64,000 bases of DNA from JAIOSM01 sp964565415 (GTDB lineage: Bacteria > Desulfobacterota > Desulfobacteria > Desulfobacterales > Desulfobacteraceae): positions 29,051 through 93,050 of the forward strand of contig CAZMEX010000006.1 in assembly GCA_964565415.1 (NCBI GenBank), written 5' to 3'. The notes beneath the pieces were generated by a model. It was not told the DNA's origin and searched no databases. It saw only the letters and a program-made list of their open reading frames with translations. A program made the translations under genes and the position numbers. Below are positions 36,216 through 44,847 of this stretch, one piece after another. Position 1 is the stretch's first letter. The number at the start of each line of letters is the position of its first letter.

Positions 36216-37118
36216 TCAATTCACTGATATATTGATAGTTTCATTTAAAATCAAGGCATTTGCCTTACCAAACACATAGACAATGGCTTTAGTATAAATG
36301 CCGGGATTGGCAACATTTCTAACTCTGAAGGTAACAGGCTTAAAATGAGCTATGGAAAAATACTGCCCCCGGGCAGGTATAGTAGGAATATCATTTTTCA
36401 GTGCGACGGATGGTATTATCAATTTATTTATCTTGGGATCATCCCTGGATGACAAAAGAACAAAAATATGACCTGATGCATCACCTTTCTCACTTGCCAT
36501 GTTTAATACTCTGAAATTTATAATAAGATTGCCGGTATTCTTATCTTTGACTATTATAAATTTTTCAATGCTGACATTTTCATTATCATTGGGTTTTAAT
36601 TTGACTTTTGGAGCAATTGTAGCGGGAGGAACAGTAGCAGAAGTAACAGTAGAAGGAGTAACAGGAACCTTTTTCTTATGTGCTGATAGGGGCAGTTTCT
36701 TTTCAACTTTAGCAACCTTGTTTCTAACTACTTTTTCACCACCTTTTTCTTTATTATCTTTCTTCTCTTTATTGTCAGGCTCTATATAATCTGTTTTTGC
36801 TATTACAAGTTTTGCCATGAGAAACTCTTTTTCTTTCACTAAATCTTTTATTCTCATTTCAGCTGAATTCAAATTTCCGCGCAAATCAAGAGTTTCGGTT
36901 TTATAATTTGTGAAAAGCTTATAAAATATAATTGTGGTAAGTAAAAGAACTACACTCAGAACCAATAAACAGAGGATTAATTTTTTAATCCAGTCAGCAG
37001 ATTTCATCTTCCCGAAATCATCAACAGCTATAAGTCTTGTCTCACTTTTCCGTTGAAGACGGCTGGGGCTTGAATATGATTCTATCTCTTTTTCCAGCTC
37101 TCGCGATATATCTTCCAT
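36216..37118 (-). CDS. Membrane-anchored coiled-coil protein of the shape cassette, unknown family
   Basis: A 300-residue bitopic protein. The first 42 residues are cytoplasmic, a single helix (LILCLLVLSVVLLLTTIIFY, about 46-65) crosses the inner membrane, a coiled coil follows (about 70-115), then a Lys/Pro/Thr-rich linker, and a C-terminal beta domain (about 195-300) with NLIINFRVLNM and GIYTKAIVYVFG. It overlaps the YkuD gene by 37 bases and precedes the Csd4-like gene. It may recruit the peptidases to the bactofilin, as Csd5 or Csd7 do in Helicobacter, but no sequence likeness is claimed. Confidence 0.7.
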   Translation of the reverse strand: MEDISRELEKEIESYSSPSRLQRKSETRLIAVDDFGKMKSADWIKKLILCLLVLSVVLLLTTIIFYKLFTNYKTETLDLRGNLNSAEMRIKDLVKEKEFLMAKLVIAKTDYIEPDNKEKKDNKEKGGEKVVRNKVAKVEKKLPLSAHKKKVPVTPSTVTSATVPPATIAPKVKLKPNDNENVSIEKFIIVKDKNTGNLIINFRVLNMASEKGDASGHIFVLLSSRDDPKINKLIIPSVALKNDIPTIPARGQYFSIAHFKPVTFRVRNVANPGIYTKAIVYVFGKANALILNETINISVN

Positions 37119-38365
37119 CTGTTACCCTCATTAATAAATATTAATGTTTTTACACCTATTGCACTAAATCCACTGGATTTATAATCTTGTAAAAATGTCA
37201 CAACAAGGCTGTTTTTACTTTTTTTAATGTTGAAATTGCTTGTAGAAACCTTTATATAGTCATATCTTTCTGCAAGGTTTTTTTTCCTTGTTACCCACTC
37301 TTTTTTATTCAATCCATCTGAAATAAAATTTTCTGAATAACAAGATGCGTATGCATTCATATCTTTATCAGTCCAGACCCTAGCCCATTTCCTAATAATA
37401 TCTCTAATGTCTGGTCCCATTTCAACTTTCCTGACAAGACTCTCAGCAACGACCTGCAAAGATGCATTTTGTACCTGATACACATCGCCAATTATTGTAA
37501 AATTATTATCTTTTTTTACTATAAAAAGTTTTCTTATACCAAGATCGACATTTTGTTTTAAAAGGTTTAGCCCCATATTAAAAATAATCACATATACGTT
37601 ATTTTGTTTATAGATTCCAATATTCCTAATAGTAATTTTGAACTTTCCAATATTTTTTTTTGTTTCATTGCGGATACTATACCACCTTTTCCACCATAAT
37701 ATTTCAGGAAGATAGGTATCATCATATAAATTCAAGTAGTCATGATAACTACCATTATTTACTGCATCTGCCCAGGATTGCAACCATTCCTGTATCATTC
37801 CAGCCTGTAAAGCAAGAGTATCTCTTTTAACCATGGATATAGTATCAACTATTACAACAGGAGTTCTGTTAATAAAAATATGCTGGGATAATTTCAGTAT
37901 ATTGTCATTCTCCATTGCTACACACCCATTGGAGTCCCTAGCTTTCAACACCTTATTGGTTCCATGGAGCCAGATGTTGTTTCCGCTCCTCAGGGCAGTT
38001 TTATCTAAGAAATTAGGATAATCCAGAGGGAATGCTTTTTTCCCATATATGGGAGAGAGATCCCTATCTTCATACCTGTCCTTTATAAAATAAACTCCCT
38101 CGGGAGTCTTCTTGTCCCCTGATTTCATCTTAATACCAGGGACTTCACCAGTTGAACAAAAAAATCTGTACTTTTCAAAAATTTCAGTTTCTCCAAAGGA
38201 ATAAAGCAAGATATGCTGGCTGCTTTTTTCAACCAGAAGGGCATTGGTGTGTTCAGGTAAAAGGATTAAAGAGTCTGGCAGCATACCTTCAACATTTGCA
38301 GAGACTTTATGATTGATTATACAAAGGAAAATTGCTAATAGAATAATTCTAAATTGATGCTGCAC
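37082..38365 (-). CDS. YkuD-domain L,D-peptidase with C-terminal NTF2-like domains (Csd6/Pgp2-like)
   Basis: A 427-residue secreted protein, signal peptide 1-23. The YkuD domain (about 40-180) has the catalytic H134 (IWLHGTN) and C148 in DSNGCVAM, the H-x-SxGC active site of L,D-transpeptidases. The remaining 240 residues hold two similar segments (about 185-300 and 310-427, each with W-A-D/W-A-R, YxxxY and a final beta sheet) that look like NTF2 folds. Helicobacter Csd6 combines the same YkuD and NTF2-like parts and removes the terminal D-alanine from tetrapeptides. Two NTF2-like copies instead of one would be unusual. It starts 39 bases after ruvB. Confidence 0.8.
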   Translation of the reverse strand: MQHQFRIILLAIFLCIINHKVSANVEGMLPDSLILLPEHTNALLVEKSSQHILLYSFGETEIFEKYRFFCSTGEVPGIKMKSGDKKTPEGVYFIKDRYEDRDLSPIYGKKAFPLDYPNFLDKTALRSGNNIWLHGTNKVLKARDSNGCVAMENDNILKLSQHIFINRTPVVIVDTISMVKRDTLALQAGMIQEWLQSWADAVNNGSYHDYLNLYDDTYLPEILWWKRWYSIRNETKKNIGKFKITIRNIGIYKQNNVYVIIFNMGLNLLKQNVDLGIRKLFIVKKDNNFTIIGDVYQVQNASLQVVAESLVRKVEMGPDIRDIIRKWARVWTDKDMNAYASCYSENFISDGLNKKEWVTRKKNLAERYDYIKVSTSNFNIKKSKNSLVVTFLQDYKSSGFSAIGVKTLIFINEGNRWKIYRESWKKR

Positions 38366-38404
38366 TACCCATCCTTTCTTTTTTGCGAAGAGTTGTAAGA
38401 TACT

Positions 38405-39433
38405 TTAAAATTTAATTTTCAAATGATCATATGCCTTGGCAGGGACTTTTCTTCCACTTGAGGTTCTAATAATCATCCCTATTTTCAATAAAAATGGTTC
38501 AACAACATCCACCAAAGTATCAGTCTCCTCCTGTAATGTTGCAGAAATAGCTTCAATGCCAACAGGACCACCTTTATAAAAATCAATAATGGTTTTCAGA
38601 TAACTTCTATCCAGCATGGTAAGCCCGACACTGTCTATGCCCTCAAGATCAAGAGCAGCATCAACGATATCTTTTGTGATTTTCCCATCAAATTTTACCT
38701 GGGAATAATCCCTCACACGTTTAAGAAGTCTATTTGCAATTCTAGGTGTCCCCCTTGATCTTTTTGCAAGCTCCTTTGCACCATCTGCATCAATTTTAAC
38801 ATTGAGAATTAATGCAGATCTTTTAACAATGGTAATAAGTTCGGTTACAGAATAGAAATCCAGGGTTCTAAAGATACCAAACCGATCTCTTAGTGGAGAA
38901 GAGAGCAACCCAACTCTTGTTGTGGCACCAATTAAGACAAATTGCTTAAGTTTATATCTATAACTCCTTGCATTGATGCCTTTATCAAAGACAAAATCTA
39001 CTGCATAATCTTCCATGGCAGGATATAAAAACTCTTCAACAAGTTTTGGAATCCTATGAATTTCATCAATGAAAAAGATATCGCCCTCTTTCAAACTTGT
39101 TAGCATTCCAATAAGATCGCCACCCTTTTCTAAGGCAGGACCTGAAGTTATGGTTAATCCCTTATCAATCTCATTGGCAATAATATGTGCAATAGTAGTT
39201 TTTCCAAGTCCTGGGGGTCCGTGCAGTAAAATATGTTCCAATGGTTCATTTCTAATCTTTGCAGCTTCAATGGCAATACTTAAAGTCTCTACACTGTTTT
39301 TTTGTCCGACATATTCATCAAAACTTTCAGGGCGTAAGGATACAATATCTGAACTCCTGTCCTGGGGCAGCTGTTTAGCTGATGATATACTCTCCTTATC
39401 AGATGAGAATGAGATGATACCATCATCTTTCAT
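38405..39433 (-). CDS. ruvB: Holliday junction ATPase RuvB
   Basis: A 342-residue AAA+ motor that drives branch migration with RuvA. Walker A HGPPGLGKTT and Walker B FIDEIHR are present, with the winged-helix end. It overlaps ruvA by four bases. It is the last of three co-transcribed recombination genes. Confidence 0.97.
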   Translation of the reverse strand: MKDDGIISFSSDKESISSAKQLPQDRSSDIVSLRPESFDEYVGQKNSVETLSIAIEAAKIRNEPLEHILLHGPPGLGKTTIAHIIANEIDKGLTITSGPALEKGGDLIGMLTSLKEGDIFFIDEIHRIPKLVEEFLYPAMEDYAVDFVFDKGINARSYRYKLKQFVLIGATTRVGLLSSPLRDRFGIFRTLDFYSVTELITIVKRSALILNVKIDADGAKELAKRSRGTPRIANRLLKRVRDYSQVKFDGKITKDIVDAALDLEGIDSVGLTMLDRSYLKTIIDFYKGGPVGIEAISATLQEETDTLVDVVEPFLLKIGMIIRTSSGRKVPAKAYDHLKIKF

Positions 39434-40053
39434 GGCTTAAATCCTCTTTTGAATACATCGTCAAACAGCTGTTCTGCAGTGGATATATCTTTATTTTGTT
39501 CTAAAGCCTCAGCAATCAATATTTTAGAATCCTTTTCTGAATACCCCAATTGTTCCTTTAAAACATTTGCAACCTGTTCTTTAATACTATTTAGTAAATT
39601 GTAGGTATTATCTCCCGGATTGGTCTCTAAAATTTCACTCTCCTGTGAAATGAATCTTCCCATTTTTCCATTAAGTGCTGCAATTATTTTTTCAGCGCTG
39701 CGTTTTCCTATACCCCTTAAATTCACAAGAGCTTTTACATCTTTTTCCTCAATTGCCCTGGCTATTGCAGAATTAGTAATTTCAAGAGCTTTTATTGCTT
39801 TAAGCGGACCTATTGCATCAACCGTTATAAACAGTTGAAAAAAATCTTTTTCATCTTGGGTCTCAAATCCAATCAGAACAGGTTTTGGCTGTTTTTCAGT
39901 TTGGTGAAAATAGATGTATAATTTTACATCCTTCTCCTTAATATTATTCAAAGTATTTGCAGAAAGCAATATTTCATACCCCACACCATTGACAAGCAAC
40001 AGAATACCATCTGTTTCATATTTAATAATTTTACCTTCTAAATATCCAATCAT
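39430..40053 (-). CDS. ruvA: Holliday junction DNA helicase subunit RuvA
   Basis: A 207-residue junction-binding protein: OB-fold MIGYLEGKI, helix-hairpin-helix motifs around LVNLRGIGKRSAEKI, and a C-terminal domain that contacts RuvB. ruvC and ruvB overlap it by four bases on each side. Confidence 0.96.
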   Translation of the reverse strand: MIGYLEGKIIKYETDGILLLVNGVGYEILLSANTLNNIKEKDVKLYIYFHQTEKQPKPVLIGFETQDEKDFFQLFITVDAIGPLKAIKALEITNSAIARAIEEKDVKALVNLRGIGKRSAEKIIAALNGKMGRFISQESEILETNPGDNTYNLLNSIKEQVANVLKEQLGYSEKDSKILIAEALEQNKDISTAEQLFDDVFKRGFKP

Positions 40054-40535
40054 AAGTAGGATTCGTACCTGAAAAATCCGGTTAAAGCTAATGCCAGAGC
40101 ATCTGATGCATGAAATGGTCTAATGGGCTGTCCATGTTTTAACAAATTTCGAGTAGATTCTTCAACCTGATATTTATCAGCACTACCATTGCCAGAAACC
40201 ACTTTTTTTACTTCACGCACAGACACTTCTTCAATCTTCACTCCAGCTTTATGACAAGCTATAAGCAGCACACCTACAACTTTTCCTAACATGATACCTG
40301 ATTTTGGGTATTTTTCAAGAGAATAAATATCTTCGATTACAACCAAATCAGGGTTTTCATGCTTTATAAAATCAGCAACGTTTGAATAAATCGTATTAAG
40401 TCTTAAACTGATGGGGTCTGTTTTTTTAGTATTTATACTACCAAAGGAATATCCAAGGACTTCTCTGTTTTCTCCCCGGACAACTCCTATTCCAGTACCA
40501 GCAAGCCCTGGATCAATTCCAACAACCTTTATCAT
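40050..40535 (-). CDS. ruvC: Crossover junction endodeoxyribonuclease RuvC
   Basis: A 161-residue resolvase with the four acidic residues seen as GIDPGLAGTG, VVIEDIYS and HASDALALAL. It cleaves Holliday junctions moved by RuvAB. It begins nine bases after cpoB and overlaps ruvA by four bases. Confidence 0.96.
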   Translation of the reverse strand: MIKVVGIDPGLAGTGIGVVRGENREVLGYSFGSINTKKTDPISLRLNTIYSNVADFIKHENPDLVVIEDIYSLEKYPKSGIMLGKVVGVLLIACHKAGVKIEEVSVREVKKVVSGNGSADKYQVEESTRNLLKHGQPIRPFHASDALALALTGFFRYESYL

Positions 40536-40544
40536 TTTTATTTT

Positions 40545-41447
40545 TTATTTTTTTAAGGTTTCCAGTTTCTTTAGAGCAAGGATTGCTTCACTGGACTCAG
40601 GATATTTTTTAGTAAGCTCTTTTAAAATCAATCTTGCATTTGCTTTTTCACCAAGTTCTGCAAATGAAAAACCCTGCTTTAAGAGTGCTGATGCAACTTT
40701 ATTTCCCGTTGAATAATTTTCAATTACTTTTTGATATTCAAGAATCGCTTTCTCATACCATTTTTCTTTATAGTAACTGTCAGCTATCCAGAATCTCGCA
40801 TTATCAGTATTTTTAGAATCCGGGAATAGACTGATAAACTTTTCAAATTCCAATCGGGCAGCATCAAATTCTTCCCGGTCTAACAAATTTTTGGCATTTT
40901 TATATATTTGTTCTGAATTCTGGTCACTCAGATTTCTTTTTTGTTGTTTATCAGCTTTTTTATTATCAGTTATGTGATTATCACCATCATTAGCTTTCTT
41001 TTTTGAAAATTCATTACTTAATTTATCTTTAACCTCCATACCTATATATTGTTCAAGTGCAACTATACGGTTAAAAATCTTAAGAAATTTATCATTCAAC
41101 TCTTTAATTTTTTGTTTAATGGCATTATTATCTTTATTGTTGTCAAGGGTTTTGAATTTGTGGCCAGTCTCCTCAATAACTCCTTTTAATCTACGGATAG
41201 TAACTTTAAAATTTCTCAAATCAGCTTTTAGTGATGCATAATCCTTTTTATTCAGCTCACTATTTTGTTCTAGAGAATCTATGGATTTTTCCTGGGAAAA
41301 GTTCTTTTTAATCTGTAGAATATTTTCTTTTTCCAGGGAAGTTACTCTACTTTCAAGGGTATCACTGTCAGTGCTGGATGAAACACATCCTGAAAAAAAG
41401 AGAGGTACAACAATAAAAAAAACTGAGAAAAAGAAAGCCCTATTCAT
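40545..41447 (-). CDS. cpoB: Tol-Pal associated coiled-coil/TPR protein CpoB (YbgF)
   Basis: A 300-residue exported protein with lipobox FFSGC (Cys21), so it is probably a lipoprotein here. An N-terminal coiled coil (about 28-135) is followed by a basic/acidic linker and three TPR-like repeats (about 178-300, starting QIYKNAKNLL). CpoB links Tol function to peptidoglycan synthesis at the septum. Its position after pal is the normal one. A stem-loop lies between pal and this gene. Confidence 0.88.
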   Translation of the reverse strand: MNRAFFFSVFFIVVPLFFSGCVSSSTDSDTLESRVTSLEKENILQIKKNFSQEKSIDSLEQNSELNKKDYASLKADLRNFKVTIRRLKGVIEETGHKFKTLDNNKDNNAIKQKIKELNDKFLKIFNRIVALEQYIGMEVKDKLSNEFSKKKANDGDNHITDNKKADKQQKRNLSDQNSEQIYKNAKNLLDREEFDAARLEFEKFISLFPDSKNTDNARFWIADSYYKEKWYEKAILEYQKVIENYSTGNKVASALLKQGFSFAELGEKANARLILKELTKKYPESSEAILALKKLETLKK

Positions 41448-41511
41448 AATAATCCCTTAAGATAAAAAAAATAAAAAGTCTGTAACCAAACCAGGTTCAA
41501 CTAATTTGGTA

Positions 41512-41559
41512 TTCAAGTGCATTAATCTTTTTAAAGATAAAAAGTTTAATGCACTTGAA
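41512..41559. other. Large intercistronic stem-loop between pal and cpoB
   Basis: Two perfect 14-base arms (41512-41525 and 41546-41559) enclose a further inner pairing (six bases, CTTTTT with AAAAAG), giving about 20 paired bases in total. On the transcribed minus strand no T tract follows it, so RNA stabilisation or a change in expression after pal is more likely than termination. Confidence 0.7.
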
Positions 41560-41589
41560 AAAAAAGTAAATTAAATAATAAGCAAACTC

Positions 41590-42135
41590 TTATTCAATTT
41601 CAAAATGACCGCGTCTGTTACGCTCCCAAGCATATTCATTATGACCTGGATCAGCTGGTTTTTCTTCACCATAGCTGATAAAACTTAAGCGTGAGTTTGA
41701 AATACCCAAGTCAACAAGAAAACTCTTGGCTGATTTTGCTCGTCTTTCACCCAGAGCAAGGTTATATTCAGTGGTGCCACGTTCATCACAATGTCCTTCA
41801 ATAATAACATTAATATTGCTGTTTTTCTGGAGGTATCCTGCTTTGCTTTGCAAAACAGCTTGTGCATCGGCAGTAAGTTCTGCACTGTCAAAATCAAAAT
41901 AGATATCTAAGTTAATAAAATCAACATCAGGATTGCCTGTGGCAACTGGTTTTAGTGGATTTACTGAAGTTGCATCACCAGCCGCAGTACCTTTATCCTT
42001 ATCTGCTTTTTTCTGGTCAGCTTGTTTAGTGGATTCTGATTCTGATGCTACTTGTTTCTGTGCACATGAAACTGTCAAAAAAAGACCAGTGACTAAAAGT
42101 GCCAATACTAAATTAATAAAAACTCTCTTTTTCAT
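41590..42135 (-). CDS. pal: Peptidoglycan-associated lipoprotein Pal
   Basis: A 181-residue outer-membrane lipoprotein with a lipobox TVSC and an OmpA domain with the peptidoglycan-binding IIEGHCDERGTTEYNLALGERRA. It binds TolB and diaminopimelate of peptidoglycan during constriction. A GGAGG site precedes the ATG. It lies between tolB and cpoB. Confidence 0.96.
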   Translation of the reverse strand: MKKRVFINLVLALLVTGLFLTVSCAQKQVASESESTKQADQKKADKDKGTAAGDATSVNPLKPVATGNPDVDFINLDIYFDFDSAELTADAQAVLQSKAGYLQKNSNINVIIEGHCDERGTTEYNLALGERRAKSAKSFLVDLGISNSRLSFISYGEEKPADPGHNEYAWERNRRGHFEIE

Positions 42136-42174
42136 ACTGCCTCCTTAATTAAATTATTATTCCTTAACTCTATT

Positions 42175-43509
42175 TTAATCATTTACCATGGACCAATCAG
42201 GATCAGTTTGTTCACCATTAATTTTTAGCAGTCTCCTCTGGTTCCCTCCAGAAGCAGTCATAACAAATAGTTTAGCTTTTCCTCTTTGCCGGGTCGAAGA
42301 AAACACTATCAGACTGCCATCTGGTGACCAGGAAGGATCCTCATTATCACCAGCAGCCTTTGTGAGCTGCGCTGGATACTCACCGTTAATCCCTATGGTA
42401 TTTATATCTATTCTGCCTTTTTTAATACCAACATATGCAATTCGATCACCATTGGGTGACCATGCAGGTGATGTATTATAACCACCCTCAAAAGTCAATC
42501 TTCTTGTTTGATTTGTTTCAAGGTTTTTAATAAAAACCTGGGGTGATCCACTTCTTCTTGAAACAAATGCTATTTTTTTGCCATCAGGTGAAAACTTTGG
42601 AGAGATATCAATTCCCCAACTATCAGTTACCCTTTTAATAATTTTCCCTCTGCCAGTCAACAAATAAATTTCAGAATCCCCGGAAAAACTTAAACTGGCT
42701 CCCAGGGCAAATTGTCCAGGAACCCATGCAGGAGCTATATTCATACCTTTTTTGTTAATTATTGCTCCTCTTTTTTCTTTTAAATTTTTAATATAAATAT
42801 CAGGTTTACCTCTGGCATAGGATGTATAAGCTATCCATTCGGAATCTGATGACCATGCAGGTGAAAGACTGATACTCCTATGAAAAGTAATTTGTTTAGG
42901 ATTATATCCATCAAACTCACATATAAAAATCTCTTTATTACCATTAACCCTTGATACAAAGGCAATTTTACTACCAAAAATCCCAGATTTACCTGTTAGT
43001 TTCTTGGATACTTCAGCACAGAAACGATGAATCATCTTTCTTAAATCTTTTCTGTCCCCTGTATAAATTTTCCCTATTAATAGTCGCATATCAAATGTAT
43101 CAAAAAGCCTAAGCCAGAGCTTAACTTTATTGGCATCCACACTTATGCCACCGGTAATAAGCAATTCTGCACCAATGCCTGTCCAATCCAGAAAATCAAT
43201 ATCTTTTCTTGAAATTCCAGTCACAGAAGGGCGTGCAAGAAATGCCTGCTCATCGATTAGCTTTAAGTATCCTGTAAAATCAAGCGCCTCGGTTAAAAGA
43301 GTCTGCGCTTTTTTAGCAGTCTTATCTATATCTACCCCTTTTAAAAATTGCTTGAATTCAGGGACTGCTAAAGGAATTTTTCGGATGGATGGATTACTAA
43401 TATCAATAATAGTAACATCTTTACAATAACCAGAACTATTTTCAAAAGCTACTATTGATAATAGTATTACAAACAAAAATATTGATTTTACTGCTTTTTT
43501 ATAAAACAT
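42175..43509 (-). CDS. tolB: Periplasmic beta-propeller TolB
   Basis: The start is set at ATG 43509 (444 residues), which gives the signal peptide FYKKAVKSIFLFVILLSIV; the longer frame from 43554 would place 15 residues before it and overlap tolA. An N-terminal domain (DVTIIDISNPS) is followed by a six-blade propeller with repeats such as DIYIKNL, PAWSPNGDRIAY and DPSWSPDGSLIVFSS. TolB connects TolA and Pal. Confidence 0.95.
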   Translation of the reverse strand: MFYKKAVKSIFLFVILLSIVAFENSSGYCKDVTIIDISNPSIRKIPLAVPEFKQFLKGVDIDKTAKKAQTLLTEALDFTGYLKLIDEQAFLARPSVTGISRKDIDFLDWTGIGAELLITGGISVDANKVKLWLRLFDTFDMRLLIGKIYTGDRKDLRKMIHRFCAEVSKKLTGKSGIFGSKIAFVSRVNGNKEIFICEFDGYNPKQITFHRSISLSPAWSSDSEWIAYTSYARGKPDIYIKNLKEKRGAIINKKGMNIAPAWVPGQFALGASLSFSGDSEIYLLTGRGKIIKRVTDSWGIDISPKFSPDGKKIAFVSRRSGSPQVFIKNLETNQTRRLTFEGGYNTSPAWSPNGDRIAYVGIKKGRIDINTIGINGEYPAQLTKAAGDNEDPSWSPDGSLIVFSSTRQRGKAKLFVMTASGGNQRRLLKINGEQTDPDWSMVND

Positions 43510-43513
43510 TGTT

Positions 43514-44419
43514 CTAATGTAATCCTTTTGGTGAAAAACGCAACCCAATTTCATAGGTATGCCGTTGAAACTCCTTTGGAAGAGGTGGAAAAGGGGCGGC
43601 TTTTTTAATTGCCCTTACAGCTGACTTGTCAAGGAAAGCATTTCCTGATTTTGTTTCAATCCAGATATCTCCAAGCTCCCCATTGCTTAAAATTTTTATC
43701 ATAACTAACACTTTTATCTGTTTGTCATTTCTATCAAGCTTTGCAAGTCTTTCATTAAAAACCCATTTTTTCTGAATCATTGTGGAAAATATTCCCTGAT
43801 ATATACTCTCTGCTGTAATATTGCTCCATCTTCCACGACTTAAACCTTGAGATCCTTCCTCTTCTGCCTCATCTCCCTCTAAAAGATCTTTTAATTTTTC
43901 CTGTTCTGCAACCTTTTCCCTCATCTCATCTAAAAGGTCTCGAATTTTTTCCTGTTCCAACTCTTCTATCTCTTCAGCCTTGTCATCTTCCTTCTCAGCT
44001 TGAACTGGTTCAGAAATCTTTTTTTCAACTGGTTTTTTTTCTTCTGTTTTTACTGATTCAGGATTAACATCAACAACCTTTTTTTTGATTTTCTTTTTTT
44101 TAACCGGTTTTGGTTTAATCCGTTTCTCAACTTTCTTGGTAGCATCTTTTTTTGGTTGCTTACTCTCAGATTTTAAAAGATCTTCAAGTTTAGGAGTATA
44201 AGTCACCAGGTCAACTTGAAGTGAAGGAGGCATTTTTCTACTGGAAAAAGTGTGCTGCTGCATAAAAAACAGAATTAACATCAAACCAATATGTAACAAG
44301 ACAGATACGCCTTGTAAAGAGATAAAAGTAATAGCAAATCTGCGATTGGATATTTTTTTACCCTGATCAGGTCTGGAAAAAGCTCCCTCCCTGTTCCTTG
44401 ATATGAGTATTGTGCTCAT
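43514..44419 (-). CDS. tolA: TolA/TonB-family energy transducer
   Basis: A 301-residue protein: one N-terminal inner-membrane helix (about 32-55), a long Lys/Glu/Pro region that spans the periplasm (about 75-200), and a C-terminal TonB-like domain with LSNGELGDIWIE and the conserved AIKKAAPFPPLP. The tolQR neighbours make it TolA by role, even though its C-terminal domain reads like TonB. It follows tolR by nine bases. Confidence 0.88.
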   Translation of the reverse strand: MSTILISRNREGAFSRPDQGKKISNRRFAITFISLQGVSVLLHIGLMLILFFMQQHTFSSRKMPPSLQVDLVTYTPKLEDLLKSESKQPKKDATKKVEKRIKPKPVKKKKIKKKVVDVNPESVKTEEKKPVEKKISEPVQAEKEDDKAEEIEELEQEKIRDLLDEMREKVAEQEKLKDLLEGDEAEEEGSQGLSRGRWSNITAESIYQGIFSTMIQKKWVFNERLAKLDRNDKQIKVLVMIKILSNGELGDIWIETKSGNAFLDKSAVRAIKKAAPFPPLPKEFQRHTYEIGLRFSPKGLH

Positions 44420-44428
44420 GTTAGAGAA

Positions 44429-44845
44429 TCAGGACTCTTTTTCATTTTCAGGAAGGGTTAACATACCAATGCTATCCACACCAGCATGTTTTATCTTTGA
44501 GACCACATTGATCACAATACCATAGGGTACTCGTTTATCAGCACGCAGATAAACGTTTTTTGTCTCCAGATTCTCCAAAATCTTACTAAGCTTTTCAGCC
44601 AGGTACTCAACATTGACTTCCTGATTATTAATATAAACTTTTCTTTCATTGTCTATTGATATTACAAGATTTTCCTGGTTGCTCTTTAAAGGTTTAGTGT
44701 TTGCTTCCGGTAATTGCACACTGACTCCCTGCACCATCATGGGAGCTGCAACCATGAAAATAATGAGGAGTACCAACATAACATCAACAAAAGGTGTTAC
44801 ATTTATTTCGGACATAAGCTGATCATTGTCTGAGCCAATATTCAT
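44429..44845 (-). CDS. tolR: TolR/ExbD proton-channel subunit
   Basis: A 138-residue protein with one N-terminal membrane helix beginning after MSEINVTPFVDVMLVLLIIFM, where the Asp in FVDVML is the conserved proton-carrying residue. The periplasmic domain (about 50-138) matches TolR/ExbD. It begins two bases after tolQ. Confidence 0.94.
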   Translation of the reverse strand: MNIGSDNDQLMSEINVTPFVDVMLVLLIIFMVAAPMMVQGVSVQLPEANTKPLKSNQENLVISIDNERKVYINNQEVNVEYLAEKLSKILENLETKNVYLRADKRVPYGIVINVVSKIKHAGVDSIGMLTLPENEKES

Positions 44846-44847
44846 TA

